Shown here: positions 15,440 through 24,415 of the stretch, piece after piece
Position numbering within the stretch: position 1 is the stretch's first letter
Layout: every line of letters begins with the position of its first letter
Assembly: GCF_030287445.1 (NCBI RefSeq)
Contig: NZ_JASVWB010000002.1
Span: 5,146,001-5,210,000, forward strand
DNA: 64,000 nucleotides
Reading direction: 5' to 3'
From: Streptomyces sp. ALI-76-A
Lineage (GTDB): Bacteria > Actinomycetota > Actinomycetes > Streptomycetales > Streptomycetaceae
Notes under the pieces: generated by a model
The model's input: only the letters and a program-made list of their open reading frames with translations
What the model was told of the DNA's origin: nothing
Database searches by the model: none
Made by a program: the position numbers and the translations under genes

Positions 15440-17356
15440 ATGTCCTCCCCCACCTACGCGTCCGGCCACGACTACGACGGCGCGCCCGTCCTGGTGGAAC
15501 CGGAGATCCGGCGGCTGGACGGAGAGGTGCGGGAGGTGTCCGTGCCGCCGATCGCCCCGCTGGTGACCCACGGCTCACTGGCGGACCTGCCCTTCGACAA
15601 CGCGGAGGCGGCCCCCGATGACCGCGTGCTCAGCCGCCGTTCGTCGGACGGGACCTGGACGCACGTGACGGCCGCCGAGTTCGCGGACCAGGTCCTGGCG
15701 CTGGCGAAGGGCATGATCGCCGAAGGGCTCATGCCCGGCGACCGGATCGCCGTCATGGCCCGGACGATCTACGAGTGGACGCTCCTCGACTTCGCCGCGT
15801 GGGCCGCCGGCCTGGTCACCGTGCCGGTCTACCCCACCTCCTCCGTCTTCCAGACCCGGTGGATCCTCCAGGACTCCGGCGCGGTGGCCCTGGTGACGGA
15901 GCACGTGGGGCAGGCCTCCGCCCTCGGCCCGGAACTCAACCGGCTGCCCGACCTGCGCCACATGTGGATCATCGAGAAGGGCCATCTGGAGCGCCTGACG
16001 GAACTCGGCGATCCGGTCCCGGACCAGGAAGTCGCCGTACGGCGGGGGATGCTGGTCCCGGACACGCTCGCCACCGTCGTCTACACCTCGGGCACCACCG
16101 GCCGCCCCAAGGGCTGCGTCCTGACGCACGGCAACTTCCTCGCCGAGGTGGACAACGCGATCGAACTCCTCCACCCCGTCTTCAAGTCGAAGTCGTCCGA
16201 GGAACTCGCCACGCTTCTCTTCCTGCCCATGTCCCACGTCTTCGGCCGCATGGTGGCCATCGCCTGTGTCCGCGCGCGGGTCCGGCTGGGCCACGCGCCG
16301 AGCCTGAAGGCGGAGGACCTGGTGGCGGAACTCGGCGAGTTCAAGCCGACGTTCCTGCTGGCCATCCCGTACATGCTGGAGAAGGTCTTCAACAGCGCCC
16401 GTGCCAAGGCGGAGAGCGGCGGCCGGGCGAGCGCCTTCGACCGCGCGACGAACGTGGCCATCCGCTACGGCGAGGCGATGGAGGCCCGCCAGTCCGGCAC
16501 CGGCTCCGGCCCCAGCGCCGCCCTGAAGACGGCCCGCACCTTCTACGACTCCCTCGTCTACCGCCGTATCCGCAACGCCATGGGCGGCAGGGTCCGCCAC
16601 ATCATCTGCGGCGGCTCCCCCCTCGGCCGCCGGCTCGCCGCGTTCTACGCGGGTGCGGGCATGGAGATCTACGAGGGCTACGGCCTGACCGAGTCGACCG
16701 GCGCGGCCACCTGCACGCCCCCGCTCAAGCCCCGCCTCGGCACCGTCGGCTGGCCCCTGCCGGGGACGAGGATCCGTATCGCCTCGGACGGCGAGATCCT
16801 GCTCAGCGGCGACCAGGTGTTCCGCGGCTACTGGGACCCGTACGGCGGCGGAGTGATCCCCGCGTCGGCCGACGACTGGTTCCCCACGGGGGACATCGGC
16901 CGCCTCGACGACGACGGCTATCTGACGATCACCGGCCGCAAGAAGGAGATCCTGATCACCGCGGGCGGCAAGAACGTGGCCCCCGCCCCGCTGGAGAACT
17001 ACCTGCGCTCCCACCCCCTGATCTCCCAGTGCATGGTCCTCGGCGACCGCCGCCCCTACATCTCCGCCCTGATCACCCTGGACATGGCGGGCGTCTCGCA
17101 CTGGCGCCGGATGAACGGCAAGCACCCGGTTCCCGCCGAACTCCTGGTCGACGACGAGGAGTTGCGCGACGTCCTGCAACGCGCCGTCGACGAGGCCAAC
17201 AAGCTCGTCTCCCGCCCCGAGTCCATCCGCCGCTTCACCGTCCTGCCCACCGACTTCACGGAGGAGGCCGGCCATCTCACCCCGTCGATGAAGCTGCGCC
17301 GGGAGACGGTGCTGCGGGACTTCACCGACGTGGTCGAGGGGCTGTACGAGAAGTAG
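15440..17356 (+). CDS. fadD: Long-chain fatty-acid-CoA ligase (AMP-forming)
   Basis: This encodes 638 residues of the ANL superfamily. The P-loop YTSGTTGRPKG is near residue 215. The YEGYGLTESTGAA motif, the DWFPTGDIGRLDDDGYL hinge and GRKKEILITAGGKNVAP follow in order. It activates free fatty acids to acyl-AMP and then acyl-CoA, feeding the thiolase/FabG4 neighbours or lipid synthesis. The ATG at 15440 is preceded by CAGGAGCTGCCC. The upstream 229 bases hold no gene. Confidence 0.92.
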   Translation: MSSPTYASGHDYDGAPVLVEPEIRRLDGEVREVSVPPIAPLVTHGSLADLPFDNAEAAPDDRVLSRRSSDGTWTHVTAAEFADQVLALAKGMIAEGLMPGDRIAVMARTIYEWTLLDFAAWAAGLVTVPVYPTSSVFQTRWILQDSGAVALVTEHVGQASALGPELNRLPDLRHMWIIEKGHLERLTELGDPVPDQEVAVRRGMLVPDTLATVVYTSGTTGRPKGCVLTHGNFLAEVDNAIELLHPVFKSKSSEELATLLFLPMSHVFGRMVAIACVRARVRLGHAPSLKAEDLVAELGEFKPTFLLAIPYMLEKVFNSARAKAESGGRASAFDRATNVAIRYGEAMEARQSGTGSGPSAALKTARTFYDSLVYRRIRNAMGGRVRHIICGGSPLGRRLAAFYAGAGMEIYEGYGLTESTGAATCTPPLKPRLGTVGWPLPGTRIRIASDGEILLSGDQVFRGYWDPYGGGVIPASADDWFPTGDIGRLDDDGYLTITGRKKEILITAGGKNVAPAPLENYLRSHPLISQCMVLGDRRPYISALITLDMAGVSHWRRMNGKHPVPAELLVDDEELRDVLQRAVDEANKLVSRPESIRRFTVLPTDFTEEAGHLTPSMKLRRETVLRDFTDVVEGLYEK

Positions 17357-17362
17357 CGGGAC

Positions 17363-17453
17363 GCACGCGAGGGCGGCAGGGGCTGCGCGCGAGGGCGGCA
17401 GGACGCTGCACGCGAGGGCGGCAGAAGGCTGCACGCGAGGGCGGCAGGGGGCT
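17363..17453. repeat. Four tandem copies of a 22-23 base unit after fadD
   Basis: Units of the form GCACGCGAGGGCGGCAGNNG then GCT start at 17363, 17385, 17408 and 17431, directly after the fadD stop. There are no unique spacers, so this is a minisatellite and not a CRISPR. Confidence 0.85.
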
Positions 17454-17464
17454 CCACGAGAGGC

Positions 17465-17484
17465 AAGGGGCCTTCCTGGCCCTT
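17465..17484 (+). terminator. Hairpin after fadD repeats
   Basis: AAGGGGCC (17465-17472), loop TTCCT and GGCCCTT form a stem with one bulged G. It ends the fadD unit before the next gene's promoter region. Confidence 0.5.
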
Positions 17485-17551
17485 GACTTCCCAAGGTCAT
17501 CGCGCGACATTCCGGCTCCCTCATTCGTTCCCGGTGGGTTTTGGAGTGGCC

Positions 17552-19333
17552 ATGACCACGAGCACGGACTCCGCAGAACGCAGTGAACCGCCGTCCCGGA
17601 GACGACTGCTGGCGGGGGCGGCAGGGGCGGGGTTAGCGGTCGCGGCGGGGGTGCGGCAGGGCGCCCACGCCGCCGACCTGCCCCTGCTCGGCACGTACGA
17701 CGTCGTCGTCGTCGGGTCCGGCGCCGCCGGCATGACCGCCGCGCTGACCGCCGCCCGGCAGCGGCTGAGCTGTGTCGTCGTCGAGAAGGCGGCCACCTTC
17801 GGAGGCTCGGCCGCCCGGTCCGGCGCCGGGATCTGGCTCCCGAACAACCCGGTGATCCTCGCGGCCGGCGTCCCCGACACCCCCGCCAAGGCGGCCGCCT
17901 ACCTCGCCGCCGTCGTCGGCCCGGACGTCCCCGCCGACCGGCAGCGCGCCTTCCTCGCCCACGGCCCGGCCATGCTCTCCTTCGTCATGGCCCACAGCCC
18001 GCTGCGCTTCCGCTGGATGGAGGGGTACAGCGACTACTATCCCGAGCTTCCCGGAGGCCTGCCGAACGGCCGCTCCATCGAGCCCGACCAGCTCGACGGC
18101 AACCTCCTGGGCGCCGATCTCGCCCGCCTCAACCCGCCCTACCTGGACGTCCCCGCCGGTCTGGTCGTCTTCAGCGCCGACTACAAGTGGCTCGCCCTGG
18201 CCGCCGTGAGCGCCAAGGGCGCCGCCGTCGCCGCCGAGTGCCTGGCCCGCGGCACCAAGGCCGCCGCGCTGGGACAGAAGCCGCTCACCATGGGGCAGTC
18301 GCTCGCCGCGGGCCTGCGTCTCGGGCTCCGGACCGCCGGGGTCCCGGTGTGGCTCGGCACCCCGCTCACCGAGCTGTACGTCGAGGGCGGTGCCGTCGCC
18401 GGGGCCGTGGTCACGCGCGACGGTGTCCCGGGCCTGGTGCGCGCCCGGCGCGGGGTGATCGTCGGCTCCGGCGGCTTCGAGCACAACGCCGCCATGCGGG
18501 CCCGGTACCAGCGACAGCCCATCGGCACCGACTGGACCGTCGGCGCCAAGGAGAACACCGGCGACGGCATCCGCGCGGGCGCGGGCCTCGGCGCCGCCCT
18601 CGACCTGATGGACGACGCCTGGTGGGGTCCGGCGATCCCGCTCCCCGGCCAGCCGTACTTCTGCCTCGCCGAACGCACCCTCCCCGGCGGCCTGCTGGTC
18701 AACGCGGCCGGCCGCCGGTTCGTCAACGAGGCCGCGCCCTACGGCGACGTCGTGCACACCATGTACGAGCGGAACCCGACCGACCCCGACATCCCGGCCT
18801 GGCTGATCACCGACCAGAACTACCGCAACCGCTACCTCTTCAAGGACGTGGCGCCCGCCTTCCCGTTCCCGGACGACTGGTACGCCTCCGGCGCCGCGCA
18901 CAAGGCCTGGACCCTCGACGCCCTGGCCACCGCCATCGGCGTCCCCGGGCCCGCCCTCCGGACCACCGTCGACCGCTTCAACGCCCTCGCGGCCAAGGGT
19001 GACGACACCGACTTCGGGCGCGGCGACAGCGCGTACGACCACTACTACACGGACCCGTCCGTCCGCCCGAACTCCTGTCTCGCGCCTCTGTGGCTGCCTC
19101 CGTACCACGCCTTCCGGATCGTCCCCGGCGACCTCGGTACCAAGGGCGGCCTGCGCACCGACGCCCGCGCCCGCGTCCTGCGGCCGGACGGCTCGGTCAT
19201 CCCCGGTCTGTACGCCGCCGGCAACGCCAGCGCCGCCGTGATGGGCCACAGCTACGCCGGCGCGGGCTCGACGATCGGCCCGGCGATGACCTTCGGGTAC
19301 ATCGCGGCCCGGGACCTGGCGGGCACCCTCTGA
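17552..19333 (+). CDS. Tat-exported FAD-dependent dehydrogenase, KstD/fumarate-reductase family
   Basis: This encodes 593 residues from ATG 17552 (TTTTGGAG upstream). A twin-arginine signal (SRRRLLAGAAGAGLAVAAG) is at about residues 14-35. The FAD Rossmann motif is VVVGSGAAGMTAALTAARQ, and conserved 3-ketosteroid-dehydrogenase-like segments follow: VGSGGFEHN, GGLRTDARARVL and GHSYAGAGSTIGPAMTFGYIAAR. Family members oxidise steroids or other substrates; the natural substrate is unknown, and export through Tat suggests an extracytoplasmic role. Codon 28 (17633-17635) is TTA, the rare leucine codon read by the bldA tRNA. It is the only TTA codon I found in the genes of this window, so translation may depend on developmental stage. 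Confidence 0.85.
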   Translation: MTTSTDSAERSEPPSRRRLLAGAAGAGLAVAAGVRQGAHAADLPLLGTYDVVVVGSGAAGMTAALTAARQRLSCVVVEKAATFGGSAARSGAGIWLPNNPVILAAGVPDTPAKAAAYLAAVVGPDVPADRQRAFLAHGPAMLSFVMAHSPLRFRWMEGYSDYYPELPGGLPNGRSIEPDQLDGNLLGADLARLNPPYLDVPAGLVVFSADYKWLALAAVSAKGAAVAAECLARGTKAAALGQKPLTMGQSLAAGLRLGLRTAGVPVWLGTPLTELYVEGGAVAGAVVTRDGVPGLVRARRGVIVGSGGFEHNAAMRARYQRQPIGTDWTVGAKENTGDGIRAGAGLGAALDLMDDAWWGPAIPLPGQPYFCLAERTLPGGLLVNAAGRRFVNEAAPYGDVVHTMYERNPTDPDIPAWLITDQNYRNRYLFKDVAPAFPFPDDWYASGAAHKAWTLDALATAIGVPGPALRTTVDRFNALAAKGDDTDFGRGDSAYDHYYTDPSVRPNSCLAPLWLPPYHAFRIVPGDLGTKGGLRTDARARVLRPDGSVIPGLYAAGNASAAVMGHSYAGAGSTIGPAMTFGYIAARDLAGTL

Positions 19334-19350
19334 TCCGGTCCGCCGTCCGG

Positions 19351-19996
19351 TCAGGCCGGGCGGCGGGCGATCAGCAAACGCCCGCGGGGTCGACTCCCCG
19401 AGGGTCTCGTCCGGCGCGCGTACCGTCCGGGAGCCGAGGGCGAACCCGGCCGCCGTCAGCAGGTGGGCGATCCGGTCGGGCCGCCGCCGCTGGAAGTCGA
19501 GCGTGACCGGGGGCCGAAGGGCCGCTCACGGCGCCGGGGCTCGTCCCCCCACCTGGAAGGCGAGCAGCAGCGGGCCGCCCGGCGCCAGCACCCGGTGGAA
19601 CTCGGCGACGAGCGCGGGAAGCCGGTCCGCCGGGGTGTGGATGGAGGAGCAGGAGGAGACGACCCCGGCCAGCGCCCCGTGCGGAAGGTTCAGCTCCAGC
19701 ATCGAGCCCTGCTCGAACCGCAGCCCCGGGTTCTCCCGGCGGGCGCTCGCCGGCATCGGCTCCGACAGGTCGAGGCCGTAGACGTCCAGCCCCAGCGCGG
19801 CGAGGTGGGCGGTCACCTCGCCGGGGCCGCGGCCCAGGTCGGCGACCGTCCCGGCGGGCACGAACTCCGCGTACGCGGCGAGGATCGCCCGGTCCAGCGG
19901 CCTGGCCCTGAGCGGGTCGCGGAACAGCTCGGCGTAGTCCTCGGCGATGGCGTCGTAGAACACCCGGGTGCTGGTCAGGAAGGGCGAGTCGGTCAT
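19351..19996 (-). pseudogene. Decayed class I SAM methyltransferase
   Basis: From ATG 19994-19996 the frame encodes MTDSPFLTSTRVFYDAIAEDYAELF and a SAM-binding fold. Motif I reads DLGRGPG, where the family has DLGCGPG or similar. The frame is stopped by TGA at 19526-19528, right after LLLAFQVGG. Beyond that stop the same frame continues to encode typical family C-terminus (VTLDFQRRRPDRIAHLLTAA and so on). A shift near 19376 then brings in the expected end LLIARRPA and a stop at 19351-19353. About ten residues after FQVGG appear lost. Stop plus frameshift indicate an inactivated gene. Confidence 0.75.
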
Positions 19997-20138
19997 GCCG
20001 GGGACCCTGGCGAGCCGCACTGACACCGGGCCCGCGCCGCCTCTGCCGCCTGGAGCGGGCCGCGGGAGCCGGGGAGCCGGGGGAGGCGGGAAGCCGGAGA
20101 GCCCAGGGGGCGGGAAGCCGGTGAACCGGGGAAAAGGC

Positions 20139-20171
20139 AGGAGCCCCGCCGCCTTGCGGCGCGGGGCTCCT
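20139..20171 (-). terminator. Terminator of the cold-shock gene
   Basis: AGGAGCCCCGC (20139-20149) and GCGGGGCTCCT (20161-20171) form a perfect 11-bp stem around a small inner hairpin. On the minus strand it is followed by GCCTTTTCC. It lies 46 bases after the csp stop codon. Confidence 0.8.
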
Positions 20172-20216
20172 TGGGTACTGCTGTCGGTTCCGGATCAGAG
20201 CTTTGGGCTCATGAAC

Positions 20217-20420
20217 TCAGACAGGGGTGACATTCTCCGCCTGCGGACCCTTCGGGCCCTGCGTGACGTCGAAGGAAACCTGCTGGTTCTCCTCCAGCGA
20301 GCGGAAGCCGCTCGAGTTGATCGCGGAGTAGTGGACGAAGACGTCGGGGCCGCCGCCTTCTTGGGCGATGAAGCCAAAGCCCTTTTCGGCGTTGAACCAC
20401 TTCACGGTTCCGGTAGCCAT
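20217..20420 (-). CDS. Cold-shock domain protein
   Basis: This encodes 67 residues, the full length of a bacterial CspA-type protein: [20 protein letters not shown] with RNP1 (KGFGFI) and DVFVHYSAI with RNP2 (VFVHY). It binds single-stranded RNA and DNA, melts RNA secondary structure and supports translation at low temperature. The ribosome-binding site AAGGAGGGCTT is strong and nine to ten bases from the ATG. A promoter on the minus strand predicts an mRNA leader of about 150 bases. Confidence 0.95.
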   Translation of the reverse strand: MATGTVKWFNAEKGFGFIAQEGGGPDVFVHYSAINSSGFRSLEENQQVSFDVTQGPKGPQAENVTPV

Positions 20421-20580
20421 AAGCCCTCCTTGGGCCCAAAGGGTCGCCCTGCTCCAGAACCCTGCAAAGTGTGAAAGCAAAGTGCCGCACAACTGCATAC
20501 GTCTGAAAACGACTGGAGCCCGCGGTCACATGCTCCGCAGGCTCTGTACTGCAAGGGAAACCAAACTGCAACTTGCGGCG

Positions 20581-20609
20581 AGCTTATCACGCAGGCAGCC
20601 GAAAGCAAG
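20581..20609 (-). promoter_or_regulatory. Promoter of the cold-shock gene
   Basis: On the minus strand TTGCTT (20604-20609) and TAAGCT (20581-20586) are separated by 17 bases. This places the transcription start near 20574 and gives a leader of about 150 bases, close to the leader length known for E. coli cspA. Confidence 0.65.
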
Positions 20610-20696
20610 AGAGGGCAAGATCACGTCACCCGGATGTTTGAAGATCGGCTGGAGGTTGACTCCGGGGGTGGACTCCGGAGCCTACTCCAGTGGGGC

Positions 20697-21557
<861 letters not shown>

Positions 21558-21640
21558 TCCCGGCGCCCCGGCGCACTACGCTGCTGGCTAGCCACATGGG
21601 GGAGCGCGCGGAGCGCGGGGGACGCGGGGGAGGGCACGCC

Positions 21641-23491
21641 ATGCAGCCGCTCGGGGTCGACGAACCCAGCACCGTGGGGCCCTACCGGCTGCTCGGCCGG
21701 CTCGGCTCCGGCGGCATGGGCCGGGTCTACCTCGGCCGCAGCGCCGGCGGCCGCACGGTCGCGGTCAAGATCGTGCACCCGCACTTCGCGCTGGACGAGG
21801 AGTTCCGCGCCCGCTTCCGCCGCGAGGTCGAGGCCGCCCGGCGGGTCGGCGGCGCCTGGACCGCGCCGGTCCTGGACGCGGACCCGGAGGCGGCGGTGCC
21901 GTGGGTGGCCACGGGATACGCGGCGGGCCCGTCCCTGTCGGCCGCGGTCACGGACGGCGGCCCGCTGCCGGCATCCACGGTCCGGGCGCTGGGCGCGGGA
22001 CTCGCGGAAGCGCTGGCCGCCGTGCACGACCTGGGCCTGGTGCACCGGGACGTGAAGCCGTCCAATGTCCTGCTGACTCTCGACGGGCCCCTGCTGATCG
22101 ACTTCGGCATCGCGCGGGCCTCGGACGGAACGGCGTCCCTGACCTCCACCGGTGTCTCCATCGGCTCGCCCGGCTACATGTCGCCCGAGCAGATACTGGG
22201 CAAGGGCGCGACGGGCGCGGCGGACGTCTTCTCCCTGGGCGCGGTGCTCGCGTACGCGGCGGCCGGCGCGGCCCCCTTCCCCGGCGACTCCTCGGCCGCC
22301 CTGCTCTACAAGGTCGTCCACGAGGAACCCGAACTCGGTCCGCTGGACGGGGAACTGCGCGAGCTGGTGGCGGCGTGCCTGGCCAAGGACCCGGACGCCC
22401 GGCCCGCCCCCGGCGAGGTGGCCCGGCGCCTGGCTCCCGAGGGGGCGGCCCGGCTGGTCACGGGCGGATGGCTGCCTGGGGCGCTGGTGGAGCAGGTGAG
22501 CCGGAGCGCCGTGTCGCTGCTGAACCTGGACGCGGGCCAGGACGGGCGGGAGGCCCCCTCGGGGCCGGTGGGGTTCAGCAGCCCCTCGGTGACGGCCGCC
22601 GCGCTGGGGGAGTTCGGGCCGCCGCCGGTGATGGCCGGGGCCAAGACGCCTGGTCCGCCGCCCTCACCGGTCCGGCCGGCCGCTGTCCCGGAGCCGCGCG
22701 AGCCGCAGCAGCCGGACTCGGGGCCGGAGTCGGGGCCGGGGCCGGGTTCGCACCCGGGCCCACACCCGCACCCGCACCCGGGCCCACACCCGCACGCGGG
22801 ATCCGGCCCGTACTCCCGCTCGGGTCCGCACCCGGTCCCACAGGACGCGGCACCCTCCGCGGAGCCCTCCGACCGCCGTGGCCCCGGCCGGCTCTCCGTC
22901 TCCGTCTCGGCGACCTCGCAGACCGGACCGGGAGCGCGGGGGCGCCGGCTCAGCTGCACGGTGGCGCTGGCGGTCGCCGGGGCGATGGCGGCGGTGACGC
23001 TGGGGTCGGCGTTCCTGTTCGACCTGCTGCCGGGCGAGCGCCGTGACGACCCGAGCGCCTCCGACGACGGCGGCGGGTACACCCCGGCGCCGAGCGCCTC
23101 GACCAGCGCGGGCCAGGACTCGTCCCCGGGCAGCCCGGCGGCCGTCCCCGCCGCCTACCTCGGCACCTGGGAGGGCCAGGCCGTCGCCCTCGACGGCACG
23201 CTCCCCATGGGCACCTTCCGGCTGACCGTCCGCCGGGCAGACGTGGGCGAGGAGTTGGGCACGCTCCGGCACACCGACGTGCTCGGCGGTGTCTGCGACG
23301 ACGTACTGACCCTCAAGCAGGTGACGGGGAAACAGGTCGTCGCGTCCGCCGTCGGGGCCGAGTCGAACGGGAGCGTGTGCAACCAGGCCACGCACACCGT
23401 CCGGCTCACACCGGTCGGCGACGATCTCGAGTACCGCTCCGACAGCGAGGGTTCGGGCCGCCCCGAGGCCCGGCTGTCGAAGGTCGGATGA
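21641..23491 (+). CDS. Transmembrane Ser/Thr protein kinase (Hanks type)
   Basis: This encodes 616 residues from ATG 21641, which has GGGGGAGGG upstream (ATG 21596 is a longer alternative). The kinase domain occupies about residues 14-270 and has GSGGMG (22-27), VAVK (K43), HRDVKPSN (135-142) and DFG (154-156), so it should be active. A Pro/His-rich linker (HPGPHPHPHPGPHPH) and one membrane helix near residues 436-460 lead to an external domain of about 120 residues with two cysteines and no PASTA repeats. The signal sensed and the substrates are unknown. It follows mqnA after 83 bases. Confidence 0.92.
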   Translation: MQPLGVDEPSTVGPYRLLGRLGSGGMGRVYLGRSAGGRTVAVKIVHPHFALDEEFRARFRREVEAARRVGGAWTAPVLDADPEAAVPWVATGYAAGPSLSAAVTDGGPLPASTVRALGAGLAEALAAVHDLGLVHRDVKPSNVLLTLDGPLLIDFGIARASDGTASLTSTGVSIGSPGYMSPEQILGKGATGAADVFSLGAVLAYAAAGAAPFPGDSSAALLYKVVHEEPELGPLDGELRELVAACLAKDPDARPAPGEVARRLAPEGAARLVTGGWLPGALVEQVSRSAVSLLNLDAGQDGREAPSGPVGFSSPSVTAAALGEFGPPPVMAGAKTPGPPPSPVRPAAVPEPREPQQPDSGPESGPGPGSHPGPHPHPHPGPHPHAGSGPYSRSGPHPVPQDAAPSAEPSDRRGPGRLSVSVSATSQTGPGARGRRLSCTVALAVAGAMAAVTLGSAFLFDLLPGERRDDPSASDDGGGYTPAPSASTSAGQDSSPGSPAAVPAAYLGTWEGQAVALDGTLPMGTFRLTVRRADVGEELGTLRHTDVLGGVCDDVLTLKQVTGKQVVASAVGAESNGSVCNQATHTVRLTPVGDDLEYRSDSEGSGRPEARLSKVG

Positions 23492-23566
23492 AGGACCGCC
23501 CAGGACGAACCGCACGGAATGAACCGCACAGGATGAACCGCACGGAATGAAGGACCGCACGGGATG
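23487..23566. repeat. Imperfect 14-17 base tandem repeats at the kinase-peptidase junction
   Basis: Units related to GAACCGCACGGAAT and GAAGGACCGCACGGGAT occur about five times from the kinase stop codon to the start codon of the next gene. The last unit supplies the ATG of the peptidase gene. No ribosome-binding site other than the repeated GGA/GAAGGA elements is visible. Confidence 0.7.
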
Positions 23567-24343
23567 ACCGGCCTGTTGATCGCCCTCGCCGCGCTGTGGG
23601 GTGCGGCGGCGGGGACGCTGGTGCCGCGCGCGGCCTACCGGTTCTCCGTCCCGCAGGAGGAGAACTGGCGCCGGCTGTGCCCCGGCGGGCATCCGCTCCG
23701 CGGGCCGGCGCGGGGCTGGATCGGGCCGGCGCGGTGCCGTGCGTGCGCGGCCGGGGCGGTCGCGGCGCACGACGCCGGGATCGCCGTGCCGCGGTCCGCC
23801 TACGGTCCGCGCACCCCCCTCGTCTCCCTCGTCACCGCCCTCCTCTGCGCCGGCCTCGCCGCCGCCACCGGCCCGCGGCCCGAACTCGTCGTCTGGCTGC
23901 TGCTCACGCCCGTCGGGGTGCTGCTGGCAGCCGTCGACCTGCGGGTGCGGCGGCTGCCCGACGTGCTGACCCTGCCGCTCGCCCTCGCCGCGCTGCTGCT
24001 GCTCGGCCTGGTCACGCCGGTGCCCGAGCGCGCGGGGGACTGGACGACCGCGCTGCTCGGCACACTGGCCCTCGGCGGCGGCTACTTCGTGCTGTGGATC
24101 GTCAACCCCGACGGCATGGGCTTCGGTGATGTGAAGCTGGCGCTGGGGGCGGGCGCGCTCCTGGGCTGGTACGGCTGGCCGACGGTCATGCTGGGCACCC
24201 TGGCCGGATTCCTGTTCGGGGTCCTGTACGGCGGTGCCCTCGTCGTCGCGCGGCGCGCGGGCCGCAGGACCGCCGTCCCGTTCGGGCCGTTCCTGCTCGC
24301 CGGCGCGTACGTCGGCCTGCTGACCGGTGCGTACGCGGCCTGA
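23564..24343 (+). CDS. Type IV prepilin peptidase (A24 family)
   Basis: This encodes a 259-residue polytopic membrane protein. Both aspartate motifs of the A24 family are present: AAVDLRVRRLPDVLTLP (DxRxxxLPD) and MGFGDVKLALGAGALLGW (GxGDVKL). A cytoplasmic region with a CPGGHPL and CRACAAG cysteine set precedes them, like the N-terminal zinc region of bifunctional prepilin peptidases. It would cleave and perhaps methylate prepilin-like proteins, but no pilin, Tad or secretion ATPase gene lies in this window, so the substrates are elsewhere. Confidence 0.85.
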   Translation: MTGLLIALAALWGAAAGTLVPRAAYRFSVPQEENWRRLCPGGHPLRGPARGWIGPARCRACAAGAVAAHDAGIAVPRSAYGPRTPLVSLVTALLCAGLAAATGPRPELVVWLLLTPVGVLLAAVDLRVRRLPDVLTLPLALAALLLLGLVTPVPERAGDWTTALLGTLALGGGYFVLWIVNPDGMGFGDVKLALGAGALLGWYGWPTVMLGTLAGFLFGVLYGGALVVARRAGRRTAVPFGPFLLAGAYVGLLTGAYAA

Positions 24344-24415
24344 CGTCCTGGCCGGAACAGGCCTGGCGTAGGCTGGTTCGGTCTGTCCACAACCCTTGAC
24401 GAAAGGGACGCTTCG

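Noticed and set aside
17363..17453. CRISPR-like repeat array after fadD
   Set aside because: Units are contiguous with no unique spacers and there are no cas genes.
20655..20661. TTGACT as the -35 element for mqnA
   Set aside because: It is 35 bases from the TAGTCT -10 box, too far for one promoter.
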